The notes beneath the pieces were generated by a model that had not been told where the DNA came from, ran no database searches, and saw nothing but the letters and a program-made list of their open reading frames with translations. The position numbers and the translations under genes were made by a program. From Lingula anatina (Eukaryota > Brachiopoda > Lingulata > Lingulida > Lingulidae), in contig NW_019775014.1 in the NCBI RefSeq assembly GCF_001039355.2, positions 353,108-417,107 of the forward strand: a stretch of DNA of 64,000 nt, in the 5' to 3' direction. Below are positions 12,126 through 24,982 of the stretch, piece by piece (the stretch's first letter is position 1; every line of letters begins with the position of its first letter).

Positions 12126-13335
12126 CAAAAAAACATTTTTCTCCAGTACCACTATTGCAGTAGACTGACAACTAATATTTAACCCAGTGATTATGGATTT
12201 ATTTGTGCCAGTTCTTTTTTTAAATTAAATCTCAATCATGTATGCCATATTTGAAATCATGGAGTAGCAAAATTTTATTACTGTATTTTAGCCATGTAGT
12301 ACAGCTGGCAGAACACATACAGAAAATTATCAAATGAATGAAAAAATAGCACACACAGAATATCAGTAAGAAACACCATAAACATTTTTCAATATTTTAT
12401 TTTAGAAACTTGCACATTTATATCAAATCAAATCAACATTTGGTAAAGATTGTTCAGATGTCTCCGATATAATGATACAACGTGAATCTGTTATGCATTT
12501 TATTCATTGAAAAGAACAGTAACCAAGCTATAAAGGATGCTTTAATTTTTAAGAGGATTCAACAACTTTATTTACATCTCCAAGTTTAAGTTTAAAGTAG
12601 TCCGAGTTTAATTATTGGGTCCTTAGTAATATGTCTTAATTCTGTTAACTGGCTTCAATATCTCAATTTTGTTAATGATTCACTGTAACGTATTTTGTGT
12701 GTATGAGTATATAAGGAGTAGAACTTAGTATAAGAGCTCAGAGTGACTTTGGTCAGTTGAACCGATAGCTAGATTGTCGATTGCTCGAGCAAAAGAAAAA
12801 GGTCAAATGATTGGCACAATGCACAGCCAAATGGTCACCAAATTATAATATCTTAATTATTTTCGCTACACATCCCCCCCCCCAAAAAAAAATATATATA
12901 TATATATAATGTTGGAGTAGTATAGTTTAGAGAAATGCCATAGGGCATAAGAAAATAATATTTGAGCGGATATATCTGCTTTCTTTATGTGCTATAAACA
13001 TCCCTTGGAAGTCCCATTTGAATAAATATGCGATTGCTTTCCCATATATACATCCATACATAGGTGTGAAAGTGATGACTATGTAATGAGTGCACATTAT
13101 TACGTAATTAATGGACTTTTACAGTTTTTACAAACTGTTAAGATGTACAGTCAAACAATTGAAGAAGGCGCGGTTTAAAAGCTACATGTATTATTGGCAG
13201 ATATTAGTCGTTTAAAAGTAGTGGGTGTTGTTTACTTGTAATCCACGCTCTGTTTATTTGTAATGACTCTATTTGATCAAAATCAAGCGGTCGCTGTATT
13301 TGCTACCGAACAACCAAGAGGTCCGCTGGTGCAGG
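12126..13335. other. Spacer without recognisable gene
   Basis: AT-rich, with a short C-run followed by an A-run and a (TA)n tract at about 12872-12908. I see no coding exon on either strand. Confidence 0.5.
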
Positions 13336-13500
13336 CGTGGATTACAGCATTGACGCTAGTGAAGTTTTCAATAACAATGATACAGACAAGTAAATGATGT
13401 AGACGTGGATTACAGCATGACGCTAGTGAAGTATTCAGTAACACTGAAACAGACAGGTAAGTGATGGAGGTGCGGATTACAACATTGACGCAATTAAATA
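13336..13500. repeat. Short tandem repeat, about 67 bp x 2.4
   Basis: The word GTGGATTACAGCATTGACGC and its following AGTGAAGT...AACA...ACAGACA recur at about 13336, 13404 and 13471. The third unit is more diverged. Non-coding. Confidence 0.7.
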
Positions 13501-14220
13501 ATGATAATAAATGGATATAAGCAGAGTACAAAGATCAAATAAATGTGTCGAAAAGTTAATTAAATCAGCTTAAATAATGAACGATTAAAAAAAAATAGAC
13601 ATAGGGAAATCTTTTGAAATAGTTAAGGTGCGGAAGTACAGTAAATTTCCCTTTAAATATTTTTAAATGCTAAACATTGGTATGAGGCAAGGATAAGAAA
13701 TGTCAATGAATTCGTAGCAAGTGATGGGTCACTGTAAATTATGATGTCCTTAAGACCATTATTCCAGACACAAATTTTAGTAAGCCAGCATGCAATGGTT
13801 TAATTTCGAAATGAACCCCAACATCTTAACTCACGTCGCAACTGAGATATATTTGGTTTTGCTGCACACTAAATTGGCCGAAAGTCGACATCTGTGCTTT
13901 ATTGAATGGTCATATTTTTACTCGTTTCACAGATTATTTTAAGTGGACTCTATGTGAAAGAGAAAAAAATGACAGGGCGATCAATAAATTCAACCCAAGC
14001 CTCCTTGGGTTAACTGAAATTTAAGGTCACATTTAATAGACATGGGTGTTTTGTTTTGCCGTACTTGTACCTCTGTTGTCAAGAAATAATGTCTCCACTT
14101 GTCTGAAGTCTTCAAGCAAACAGATTATAACCACCCAGCTCTGCCTGTGTTAGGTGTGCCAGTAACACTGCGGTTGAGTTAATACTAATTCCTGTAGGAT
14201 AAGATTTCGCTTATATTTAA

Positions 14221-14274
<54 letters not shown>

Positions 14275-15828
14275 CATTCGAAATATAGGATAATAAAGAG
14301 ATAATCATCTATACTTTTTTACATTTTAATTTATATCGACATTTTATTTTCCAACTAATTAACATCCAGAATCATGGAGAAGACTTGTCATTTTTATATC
14401 AAAAGGTTATCGTACAATATATGACAAATTTTGTATTGTAGTTTTTTTTCTTTTTTTTTGTTCAAATAAAGTTCCATTCCTACCAATTTCACTGAGACCA
14501 ATGTTATATTGTGTATAGTGTTTATAAAGTTAATTTGGAAAACAAAAGAAAAAAAACTTGATAAAATACAGGGGGTAATATCTGCATCTAACAACCAGAG
14601 ACACACGGTTTATGCAATGATGTTTTGTGAGTGAATTCAGACCGCGATTACATACAGACACCTGATGCCTTTATTATGCTAATGACCCTCATGTGACGAT
14701 TCTACTTCCTCGGCCATACATATGTTGCTCAACATTTCACATATTCTCGTGTTCATTGACTGTGTCTAGTAGGGAGAAAACCTGAGGACGCAACCATAGG
14801 GTAAATATATATATTTTTTAATTTCCCTGTTGCTATAGATTATGGACAGGCGTAGTCTAAATTATGTCTATATCATATGCATATTAACAAGCACGATCAT
14901 TTAAATGAAGAGTCTATATTGAACATTATGAAACATGTTGTAATATCACTGCTAAGTTACTCCAGCCTTGTGTTTGTGAATGTTGCATTGCTGACTCCAG
15001 GCACATGTCTGTTATTTCTGCAGTGGTCTAATTAACAATGCTATTCATTCAATTTTTTACAACGCACCATACGGGATATGTGTGCCGCACAACGTCATTT
15101 AATTCTTGATGTACTCCATTTTCTCTTTTTTCTCGAAGTTAAATCAATAATTGCTTAGTGTAAAATTCACATTTTATTGTTAGTGGTGCAAAGACAGGTA
15201 AACGTATGTTTTCTGTGAATGTATAGTGCTAACAGCGTGTTTGAGTAAATTATTAAATTCTTACATCATTCTGATAGTTTGTGAATCTATTCTCTTGGAC
15301 CTTTCTTGGAATTTTCATGACAAGATTCAATGCAATCCAATTAATTTTTCAATGTAGTGTGTAGATGTGTGTTTCAGGACTGGACAATAACCGATCTAAG
15401 GTCAGCTAACCCCCTGATAAGATTTACGACTAATTCAGGCTTTGGATTACTGAGATTTTATCTCTCCCCTCCTGACAGTGCCTCAAATGAGAATTAAAGC
15501 TTGCATAAAATGGGCCTTGCCCCCACATTTCCTCCAGTAACATGCTGTGGTTTTGGGGTTTGGCAGTCAAATTTCGTGCATAAATTGCTATATCCCCATG
15601 GTTATTCACGCGGGTAATTACACGCGTGATATTCATTATGGCATCTTGATCCTCTCTTTGTTCTCGGAGCTGACTCTGCTTGGGATGGCGGCCAAACAAT
15701 TCTACTCATTGCATCACGTATTTCAACCCAATAAAATCTCAATTATTACCATTGATGATTGCAAGACGTATTTTATTGCAAAACAAACTGCAATAATGAC
15801 CACGTAATTTCTTTTTCTTGTTTAATAC
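13501..15828. other. Spacer with (AAT)n microsatellite
   Basis: AT-rich intergenic sequence. A pure AAT trinucleotide run sits at about 14221-14272. The ORFs at 15430-15807 on both strands overlap each other and show no family features. No gene is supported. Confidence 0.5.
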
Positions 15829-15995
15829 CAGGCCCGTAGCCAGCAATTTCAAAAGGGGGGTTCTTTTTCTGAAAAAGTGGACCTTTCCCTTAAAAACTCT
15901 ATGTACCTAGGTCAAATTTTACTCAAAGTGGACCTTTTCCCAGCAAAAGGGGCGGTTCTTTCGAACCCCCTGAATCCCCCCTGGCTACGGGCCTG
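15829..15995. mobile_element. MITE E, copy 1, with 5-bp target duplication
   Basis: A 167-bp element with 13-bp perfect inverted ends (CAGGCCCGTAGCC / GGCTACGGGCCTG) flanked by a direct repeat AATAC (15824-15828 and 15996-16000). The inside is partly self-complementary (GGTTCTTTTTCTGAAAAAGT, GTGGACCTTTTCCC). A second copy is in intron 1 of SCP gene 8. No coding capacity. Confidence 0.9.
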
Positions 15996-16000
15996 AATAC

Positions 16001-17515
16001 ATATAGTGCACTTGATCCATATAAAAGGATAAGGTATGGATATCTTAAAGACCAGTTTCTTAAAAATGTCTCAATAGGCCGGGGAAGACATAAGTGAAGT
16101 GCAGGTAAAGTGAATGTATAGTATAGGTGAATTAAACTACGTACAGGGTATATTGAAAACAAGGCCATAAACTCAGACACATAAATAAGGCCCTCATTCA
16201 AGTTGAGATGATGGGAAGATGGTTAAAAGTCACAAAGCTATCTGAAATCTAATTTTTCCTTCCATTAGTTTCCATGTAGATGCCACAAAAGAGGCGTTTT
16301 GTTTACCACACCTGTTCAACATGTACAGTGCGGGTAAGCATTCGTTGTAAATGGTATCTGCTCAACTCCACTACATATAGGTGAGACGCTTGATTATGGT
16401 AGCGCTGCCTTTAAAAACCATTTATTTATTTATTTATTCATTTCTTTGTTTGTCAACAAAACGCCTGGAGGAGATGTACGAAACGACTTATTGAATAACA
16501 TCGATTCCTAGGTTTCCACGTTCTGCTCCGAAATTTGGAAACAATTTGTATTTGCTTGGTCGATTGCATCATGTACATGTACGATATAAAAGCAGAAGGA
16601 TTACACGACAACTTGAAACCGTTTTACGTTGTCTATACTGTTGTTTTTTTTATTCCATACACCATATGTAACATGACATGTGGCCCAGGAAGCAAAATAC
16701 CGGTGAAGATATCCATGCAATGAATAAATAAATCAATAATAAAAACAAATAGATTTAGAACAAGTGTGACGAAGCTGTTGTCTTCATATTTTGCTGTTAC
16801 ACGAAGTAGTAAATGAAACTCTGTAATACTTTTTCATATTCTTATTTAACTACTTAATTTCCAGTTGGTTCCCGCGCCTCTCCCTTTCCGTTTCTATCTC
16901 TACCTCATGCAGTCACCAGCCACCTTATCTATGTTTACATTAGACGCAGTTATATGACTATCATAAAGGCATGTCATTCAACTAAGTTACTCTACAAAAC
17001 ATTCCCCGTTCCTTATTCACTCATGGCTGTCAGTTACTAACATTACACAAGCACCCCTCAATCTGTTGTTCCGCATTGGTTTCCATTGAGGCAGCAAATG
17101 TCCTTTAGTTGAGGTAACGCGCGTTATACATTCAACAAGAATTACAAATCTGTTCAGAGGGATATTTTGTAGAGAAGCTTCGCGGGGTTGGTCCAGATTC
17201 TTAGAAGTTTGATTATACTCTGCAATGAGCACTTCTGTCATCTTGGGTGGTTCCATAGCTTATTGTGAGCACCCAAAATGGTTGTTACGATCTCAGACCA
17301 TTATGGTAATGTTGTAACAAAAGACAGGAACTTTGAGAGCGCCCGTTGCCATGGTGATGCCTGTAGTTACTCCTGAAGTATTTTAGCTGCACTTAAAATT
17401 ATATGATGGTGTTTGGCCGGGTTAAGTAGCAAATATTTGACTTTATATGTAAGTTTACATGTTATTACTATTCCAGGCGACTTCAGATCACACTTGTAAG
17501 AGACACCCACTCATT
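16001..17515. other. Spacer upstream of the divergent EF-hand gene
   Basis: Contains an ATTT microsatellite at about 16418-16440. No coding exon is supported. Its 3' end should hold the promoter of the gene at 17516, but I see no shared motif with the SCP array promoters. Confidence 0.45.
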
Positions 17516-18441
17516 ATGGTCTTCAGTCTATTGACAATATGTTTTTCTGCCACGTTGATGAGTGATAGAGTTTCCACTCTGGCTATACGAGGTGAAAAGG
17601 TATAGATTATCACATAACTTACTTGACTGTGATATGAAAAGACGTCTCGTTTGGGTACCCGTACATATATCAATTTAATAATGTTAATGTTGTCCGATAC
17701 ATGGTAATGTCAGTGTCATGAAAGACGTTCCGTCTTAAAATTTGATAGAATTTGGCAGGGTGATTATGATATCTGAAAGAATGTATGCTTTTTTTGTTTT
17801 TTACACAGTACATAAACCTACATTTAATTTTACTAAATAAGTTACTATTACAGAGAGTTCTGACACATTGTGTTTGGTCATTTTAGCTTAACGAAGACAA
17901 TCCGTCACTTGATTTGTGGGCAAACAAATGGGCAACATTCATTGACCGCATGGATGTAAACGGCGATGGAAAGATGGATGAATACGAATACGTTAATATG
18001 ACGGCATGCAGATTTGGAGCAATAACGAAGTCCACCGAGAAGGAAGAGAAAATGAAAGCGCTCTTGAAGGAAAATTGGGACAAATGGTGGAATAGTTTTA
18101 TGAACGGCGAACATTTAGAAAGCATTTCAGCAGGTGACTTTATTTCAATCGAAGATAAAACCAGAGCGAAAATGGTTGATATGCAACACTTGGTTATGGA
18201 AATGATATGGCCTCTTACGTTGTTCGAGCTGATGGATGCAGATGGGAATGACTATCTGAACAAGACAGAGTATGCCAATATTCTGAAGATTTTCCGTGCC
18301 CCATTTCCCTCGACTCTTTTCTCTGAGGTAGATACCAACACTGACGGCGCTATAAGCAAAAGTGAAATGATAATAAAGGAGTTAGCCTGGGTAATAGATA
18401 ACAGTGTGGAGGGGGCAGATTTTTATGGGAAAATACGGTAA
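17516..18441 (+). CDS. Divergent SCP-like EF-hand protein with signal-peptide-like N-terminus
   Basis: Exon 2 (17887-18441) is clear: 184 residues aligned over the SCP core. Loops: DVNGDGKMDEYE (residues 51-62), DADGNDYLNKTE (145-156, with Asp replacing the usual Gly at loop position 6) and DTNTDGAISKSE (177-188). The second EF-hand is degenerate. The protein ends GADFYGKIR. An in-frame TAG directly before 17887 fits a TTTTAG acceptor, so a 5' exon is needed. I propose 17516-17599, coding MVFSLLTICFSATLMSDRVS and eight more residues, then donor GTATAG (somewhat weak) and a 287-bp phase-0 intron. That exon reads like a secretory signal peptide, unlike the basic presequences of the array. Total 212 residues. 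Exon 2 is seen directly; exon 1 is an inference, and another 5' exon is possible. Confidence 0.7.
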
Positions 18442-21145
18442 TTCCACGTCTACCACTTTGTTGCCACGGGCAACATAAAGCGCGAATTTGAGCATAGGTA
18501 TTACAAATCAGAGAAAAATAAACTTGATGTCTGTTCACTCCAAAAGTGAAATAGATTTTAATATGTAATACCATGTTTTATTAATTTTGATCGTTAGCGA
18601 AAATGCAATTGCTGCTTCAGTAAACTGAAAAGTCGGTGCGCCATAATGACAGACACACACAAAGACAGTCAAACATACAGAAGAACAGATTGATGGTTAC
18701 TGCCTTTTAAAATTATTTTTTCAATTTTAAATATCTTTTTCAGAAACAAACATTTTGCAAAATGAATCTGTATGATTGATATTTCTATTTGGCACCAATG
18801 TTAAGTCTCGTAAATGGTTTTATAATCATTGAAAAGTGAGTTCAAACTTGTCATAAAAATTAACGATTCGCTATGGCGTTTTATCACATTAATGACACGT
18901 GTAATTGTTTCAAAATATCTCGCTATCTCACGAAGGGTTATTTCATTAATTCCTGTGCTGATCATCGACGACGGAAGCAAAAACAGTGTCACCCCTACCG
19001 CAATTATACACATTGCTACAATGGTACCGATATTAATGACACTGTAACAGAAGTGCAAGATAACCGAACTTGTTAATTATAGGGATGTGAGTAGTAGAAC
19101 ATTGATCTACCTCGCGTCATCACTGAAATACCTTAAAACCAATTATATTTTGATATGGGCCTCCTAAGTAAGAATGATGCATTTTGGTGTTAGAAGGTCA
19201 GTGATCACCTCCAGGAACCGTCTACGTTAAGTCCGAAAATGCACACCAACCAAAATCTGGGCAATGATTCTGTTCTCAGATGAAAGCAGGTGTAGCGTTG
19301 TCAGAGGTAATTGAGGAACAGCTGATAAAAATTATCCTCCCAATTAGCTGACAGGACGCACGCCAAATAAGCCATGGTAAAAGGTGTGTTTTGGCTACTG
19401 TGGTGTAGGCAAACTGGCAGTGGTCAACGTGAACCTCAACGCATTGCAGTGAATTCACGTGGAAAATAACAGATTTGTCTGTCTGGTGTAATTAAACTAC
19501 CCCACCCCTACCCACCCTTTTAACGCTGGTTGAACAGCAGAGGGGGTTTACTTCTGGGTTCTGTTCAATATTCATAAGCCATTATTACTGTTCATTTAAT
19601 ATAACACATCACATATTTTGACAATTATCAGCAATAATCGATACACAATCATTGTATAATGGTTGTTAATTCAATGCATATACTTGCATGTTACAAAGTT
19701 GAACAACACGCTATATCCGATCAACACCAGACGTCGTCATAACATGTATTGCGCTATTTTTCCATTATTCGTGCGTCGATCAACGACGTCTGAATAATGC
19801 ACGGAGTCATTTCGAACCGCAAAGTAAATCGAAATGATTAATTTTCTTTAATCTTTAATGTATAAGTGCGCTATTCGCTTTTTTGTTCAATCCATACACA
19901 CTGGCTAGCACGTACACTTAAAGGGATAAAAACGTTCTGACCAAAAATGAATTTTCCTGAAGTAAACAACAATTTTCCAAAACTTACCAATGGTTAATGG
20001 ATCAATTTTTATATTCAAAGTTAGTCCCTGTTTTTTTCTAAAATTGTTTTGTTATATTTTCTTAAGAAATTATAACAGAGTAAAGCCATCAATGGAGGTC
20101 ACGTGGTCTAAAAACAAGCTCAGATATCAGAATAATAGCTATAACTGCCGTTTTCGTAGTACAACATAATATATTATATTTCTATGAGTTGTTCACAATG
20201 TTTTATTGTGAAATATAGATCCCATACTAATATTTTTTGTCCCTTTAAAACTGTATGTCTAATAAAAAGGAAAAGTGATTGTTTACATTCATCATTCATC
20301 TTAATGTTGGATAGAAACGTCATTGTTCATGACATCTGTTTTAGTCTTCAACAAAATGTGGGTACTGCATGTTATAAGACTGGTTATTGCATGTTTTACC
20401 GTTGGTTATAGATCCAATTCTGCAAACGACATCTGTTTCCCATACAAAAAGGGTGGACTTTCGGGATAACAGTAAATATGTTTTGTAAAAAAGATAAAAA
20501 AGTGATTTTTTGCATTCACCCGCCATGCAAATGTTAGATAAGAAAACATTGTTCACACAAACTATTTTGCTTTGCCTTAAAATACCACATAATGCGAGTG
20601 GGTTATAAAATCTCACTACCCGTATGTTCAAATTCTTTTCTTCATTTTAACACATGGGATACTTGCACGAGACACAAACATTCAATACGTAAAAATTTAC
20701 ATTTAGGTACCCAAGTTTTTACTAATTTTGTTGACACTGTAAGCACAATTCGCTATTACCAGTTTTAATGCTACATATTAAATAAAATGAAGTAAGACCA
20801 AAAGACGTATGTTTTATTAAGCATTGTTTTACCGCTGTGGTCACAATTATTTCTTGTAATTGCCTTGAAACATTAAATCGCTGACGTTTCTTTTCAAATA
20901 TCTCTATTGCAAAAATAGAATTCAATATTCAAGTAAAGTTCATTTTACACAGTCTAAAATATTTGAAAACGTTATTTTAAATATAAAATATAAGAATAAA
21001 CATAATGTGGAAGCAAATAGGGGCGGGCCTACAGGTTTTCTACATAAAAAAAAATAATTAAAAAAACACGTTTATTAACCGGCCTATCGCTGCATTGACA
21101 TGCAAATTATCCTCATGTGACGGTGCCCTTTTCTGCCAAGTCACA
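18442..21145. other. Spacer, no supported gene
   Basis: AT-rich. A minus-strand open frame ending at 18801 (upstream edge near 19048) has a hydrophobic stretch (VINIGTIVAMCIIAVGVTLF) and a possible acceptor TTCTGTTACAG, but no family match I recognise and no partner exon. Nothing else stands out. Confidence 0.4.
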
Positions 21146-21223
21146 GACCTTGAAAACGGGTAGTGATCTTCCAGTGAATGCAGGATCATTCGGTGCCGAG
21201 TCTAGTAGTTGGGTAGGCCTGAT
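21146..21223 (+). repeat. Dispersed repeat F, copy 1
   Basis: About 80 bp including ACCTTGAAAACGGGTAGTG, GGATCATTCGGTGCCGAGTC and TAGTTGGGTAGGCCTG. Related copies lie at 52873-52958 (same strand) and at 57762-57870 and 63160-63245 (opposite strand). Copies often sit at the edges of SCP units, just before their upstream blocks. Element type unknown. Confidence 0.7.
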
Positions 21224-21299
21224 TCCAAATATTTTCACCCATTCTTGTGGCCGGCCCGAATGTTTTGCTCATGCTCAAAACATTCGAAGTGCATTCTAA

Positions 21300-21754
21300 A
21301 ACTCATTTTGGGTTACGTTCACCATGGTTCAGGGGTTGGTTTTTACTTTGATAGTCGTGTCACGTGCGCCCTGTCTCAGCGGAAACTGTGCATGCGTTAT
21401 CTAAACGTTAAAAGGACATTTCGGTACTTTTTAAATGGCAAGTCTCATTTTAAATTTGACATCGCAATGAAATGTGTTCAGGTATGTATCTGGTGAAGAT
21501 GTTGCTATTTTGTTACATACTGGTACCTTGTTGTAAGAAAAATGGGTGCATTTTTTACTGTCATCCACTTTTGGGCTAAAGGTTCAACATGGTTCAGGAG
21601 TTCCTTTAACTTTGATAGTCGGGTCACGTGCGCCATGTTGCAGTTTGCAAAGAAGAATGAAAAAAAGAGGAAACTGTCCATGTTACCCGGTATATGTAGC
21701 ATTCTAGGCTAAAGAAAAGCTGATAGTAAATCTGAAGTCTGACTGGAAAAGACG
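21300..21754 (+). promoter_or_regulatory. Doubled upstream region of SCP gene 3
   Basis: The conserved upstream block occurs twice in tandem. The segments around 21340-21375 and 21600-21640 both carry CTTTGATAGTCG(T/G)GTCACGTGCGCC, with CACGTG at 21361-21366 and 21625-21630. The proximal E-box lies 130 bp before the ATG. Unit 4 has the same doubling; units 1 and 2 have one copy. Confidence 0.5.
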
Positions 21755-22318
21755 ATGTTGAAAATAGCCAAAGTTGTTCAAGCATGTCGTGGACTAGCGA
21801 AAACTACATGTATACAATTAAGGCAGACATTGACCAGTATCAAAACCACTCGGATATTTATGACCCCTTACCAACCTGCTTTGGCTGCAAGTAACGAAGC
21901 CTGTATCCTTCCTGTACGGGGACTGACGAACCGAACTTTGCGTTTGAAAAAAGTAAGTACTCCACCAAAGCAATTCCTTTTCTTTAAGCTGTATGGATAA
22001 CGAGTTATTCATTTATAATTGTTAAAATAAATTTGGCGGACATGAGCGTGTATATTGTTGAATCTAGTGAGGCATTAAAAACAACCACGGCAGTGAGTTG
22101 CCTTGTTTCCCTCTTAGTACTTTGTTCTAGCCCTGGCAAAGGAATAAGGAAGAGTTAGGTTGTTGTAAACCAAATGTGCCGGAACTCTTACCTCAGAACT
22201 TTGGGATCCTCAGCGTCTACTTAAGCTGGAAATGTTTTTATACCTGAAATACATAACTGTGATTTTTGTTTTATCAATGAGTGGTGGCACCTGACACATT
22301 TGTCTTCCATCAACAAAT

Positions 22319-22354
<36 letters not shown>

Positions 22355-23826
22355 ACATACAAACACACACACATACATACACAATTACACGCACATGAGT
22401 ACACATGCACACAAACATGAGTGCAAGTACACGCACCCACGCACAAACGCCACACATGAACCCAAATACACATGGATTTTTGTACTGACCGTACTTACCA
22501 AGTACAAGCACGGTTTGTTACGCTCCCTAAGCACAATACTTTTAACTGCCGTAAATGTTTGTGTTAAAGAAGTCTGGGTATACATTTATTTCCACCACCT
22601 ATAACTGGTCCTGGTTTCACCTTGCCTTGAAAACCTTTCAGATGCCGATGGATTACCCACTGGTAACTGGATCAGACCATTGGAAGAGAAAGATGCGCAC
22701 TGTATTCAAGCGCTTAGACGTCAATGGCGACGGATACATTACAGAGGAAGACTTTCTGATGGCTGCTAGACGAGCTGCGCGGTATTTAGGTCTCAATGGT
22801 AACACTGTGTTTTAAGATGTATTTCGGGGCATATCTCCTAAGAAGGGGATCAAAAATGGGTTCAACTAAAGGTCCACTTTGGATTTCATTATCCCCTATT
22901 TTTAATACCTCTCGCTTAAATTCTGCTCATTTTGTTCACTTTAGGGGCTGACGACAGAATTGGGGGTGGGGGTGGGGGCGGGTATCAACCTGGTTTTGAC
23001 GTCAAAGGTGTAGTGTAGTTCTCCGCTCATTGTGCATTGTATTGAAGCAGAGAAGTCAAAGGTGATCAGCACGATTTACCGTTGGTGGAGCTCAGCAGTT
23101 GTACCTGTGGCTCCAATACCCAGTTGATGACCCCCCGCATCTCCCGTTAATCCAAAGACGAAGCAAATTAATTGCAGATAATTAAATATTACCGTTTTCA
23201 TTTCCATGCTCCAGAAACTAACGTCCTATATAAGAGCATACCGATATATGTTTGATTTGCATGGGTGGTACCTTGGTATGGAAGAAAAATGAAGGAACCG
23301 AAAAGGATCATTGACTTAATTTGTGAAGTACATACACTGTAATAGTATATGTGAAACCGATTTTGGTGACGTTATTGCTGCTCTAACATCATTAACCTAA
23401 CATACATCTCTTATCGTTTTAGACGAGGAAACAGAACCAGTTTTGGAAATACGCCGTGAAGTCTGGAAAGCTTGGGCTACTAACAGTAAAACCGGCATGA
23501 TATCAGAGGAAGAGCACAGAGAGAAAGCCATGTTACAATGTAATCAAAATAACTTCCGACTGGAAATTTATCCTCAAATTTTACTGACGGGATTCGACAA
23601 CATGGATAGCGATGGAGATGGCCGAATATCACAGAGGGAATTTGCCGCCTTTTACTACGGTATGAACGTCCCAGCCGAATATTCGAAGGATGTCTTTGAT
23701 GTTCTAGACGAAAACAAAGATGGCTTTATTTCATTGGAGGAATATGCACAAGCGCATGCGGATTTTTTGTTCAGTGAGGATCCCAATAGCAAGTACTCTG
23801 ACTTTTTTGGTCCTCTAGTGCCATAA
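21755..23826 (+). CDS. SCP-like EF-hand protein, gene 3
   Basis: Exons 21755-21952, 22642-22798 and 23423-23826 give 252 residues. Residues 1-66 are the presequence MLKIAKVVQACRGLAKTTCI... with a two-residue insertion against genes 1 and 4 (a TACATG-like insertion near residue 17). The core begins MPMDYPLVTGSDHWKRKMRT. Loops: DVNGDGYITEED, DSDGDGRISQRE and DENKDGFISLEE, all with full ligand sets. The second EF-hand is degenerate (NSKTGMISEEEH). The protein ends FFGPLVP. Donors are GTAAGT and GTAACA; acceptors are TTTCAG and TTTTAG. A (CA)n run lies in intron 1 and a fold-back element directly behind the stop codon. Gene 4 is its closest sister. Calcium buffering or sensing is expected; mitochondrial import is inferred from the presequence only. 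Confidence 0.88.
22319..22400. repeat. (CA)n microsatellite in intron 1 of SCP gene 3
   Basis: A long CA-rich run with TACACACA interruptions. It creates spurious long open frames on both strands. The same repeat, shorter, is in the same intron position of gene 4 (28021-28090). Confidence 0.95.
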
Positions 23827-23876
23827 TTTCGTTGCCGTACAGTACATGTACCGGTGCGACCATAAAAAAAGACCAG

Positions 23877-24023
23877 GGCCCCGTATATCGAAAGCATCGC
23901 GTATTGCGAATCGTTATATCAAATAGAGGCTACAATGTATTATATGGAACGAGTATGGGCGAGTTATGGAATCGAGACGCTTGTGCACGATCGAAATGCA
24001 CGATGCTTTCGAGATACGGGGCC
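23877..24023. repeat. Fold-back element A, copy 2 (3' flank of gene 3)
   Basis: A palindrome of about 147 bp from GGGCCCCGTATATCGAAAGC to GCTTTCGAGATACGGGGCC, 50 bp behind the SCP stop codon and therefore probably inside the 3' UTR. Unit 4 carries the same element in the same place, so the insertion preceded the unit 3/4 duplication. Confidence 0.8.
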
Positions 24024-24294
24024 TTTCTGTCATTAGATCGCGATCGGGTTTTAGCCTCTCGTTAGTTATGAGTGCTGTTTCACGAAGCTCGCGATATTTT
24101 GCGTATTCCTGTGAGATATATAACATGCGTTATATGCTAATATGTCCTGTATGTATTATACAATAGTATAATACAATAGATCATGAAAAATACAAATGTG
24201 ATTGAGCCATTAGTTAAAGATTTTGGAAAATGCACCTATTAAGTAGGTGACGTGAACTTTTACATCGGCCACCAGAGGCGCTGTAACATATGTA

Positions 24295-24377
24295 GCACGT
24301 TGTTTCGTAATCACCTTTGCATCTTTGTTGTCATTTGCCAATAGTGCGGTCATTTCAGTGTCATCTCATCGTGTGGT
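24295..24377 (-). pseudogene. Relic of the acyltransferase gene behind SCP gene 3
   Basis: The block TCATTTGCCAATAGTGCGGT...TGTCATCTCATCG matches the antisense of the intact acyltransferase (CCATTTGGCAATAGTCAGAC...TGTCATCTCATCC, around 43200-43242): by eye 37 of 50 positions agree. It still encodes the DEMT motif on the minus strand but is interrupted by a stop. It is extended to the left by similarity to the relic at 40795. Too short to be certain on its own; supported by the parallel copies at 30040 and 40795. Confidence 0.55.
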
Positions 24378-24509
24378 ACTTGATGCAATGTTTCTATGAA
24401 ATTAAATATATAGCTATAATACTTACACAACATTCGGCAACTTAAAGATTATGTACACAGTAACGGGGCGGCCAGTAAAGCAATTGTCTAAAAGGAAAAC
24501 GTACATGTC

Positions 24510-24512
<3 letters not shown>

Positions 24513-24571
<59 letters not shown>
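24513..24571. repeat. (TA)n microsatellite
   Basis: An uninterrupted TA run of about 58 bp. The same run is at the same place in unit 4 (30261-30318). Confidence 0.95.
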
Positions 24572-24577
<6 letters not shown>

Positions 24578-24982
24578 TTATACTAATATCACCCTACTAA
24601 TGAACTACGAATAGGTGACGACGGTTTACCAAATCTTTCATATCGAAAAAATAAACAACTAAATATGTACATATCCAAAGTGTTCTACGCGTTTTTCCTT
24701 ATTACATCGTGAAGAGAACAACCTGACCGCACCCAGAAGTGGTGTGCACCCGCTTTTATAGTGAGCGTTGACAAAAAGTACTCAAATATTCATGACCCTA
24801 TTACAGCGACATTGCGGTAGCTGTGATAACGTGATATATTTGTTGATGTCGATAACGGCCGTAATTGAACTATGAGTAAAAGTGAAATGTAAAAAAGGCA
24901 AATACACTTCCAAGATTTCTATGGCGAATGTTTGACCATATCACAGAAGATCGATGGTTTTGTCAGAGGGTGGGCCGGGACT

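Noticed and set aside
11772-12163. 129-codon open frame with repeated KFAANSPELFLR-like peptide
   Set aside because: The periodicity is that of a degenerate 34-bp DNA minisatellite; there is no start context, splice signal or family match.
22210-22604. Long open frames on both strands with Cys/Val or His/Thr repeats
   Set aside because: By-products of the (CA)n microsatellite in intron 1 of SCP gene 3; the same occurs at 27895-28293 in gene 4.
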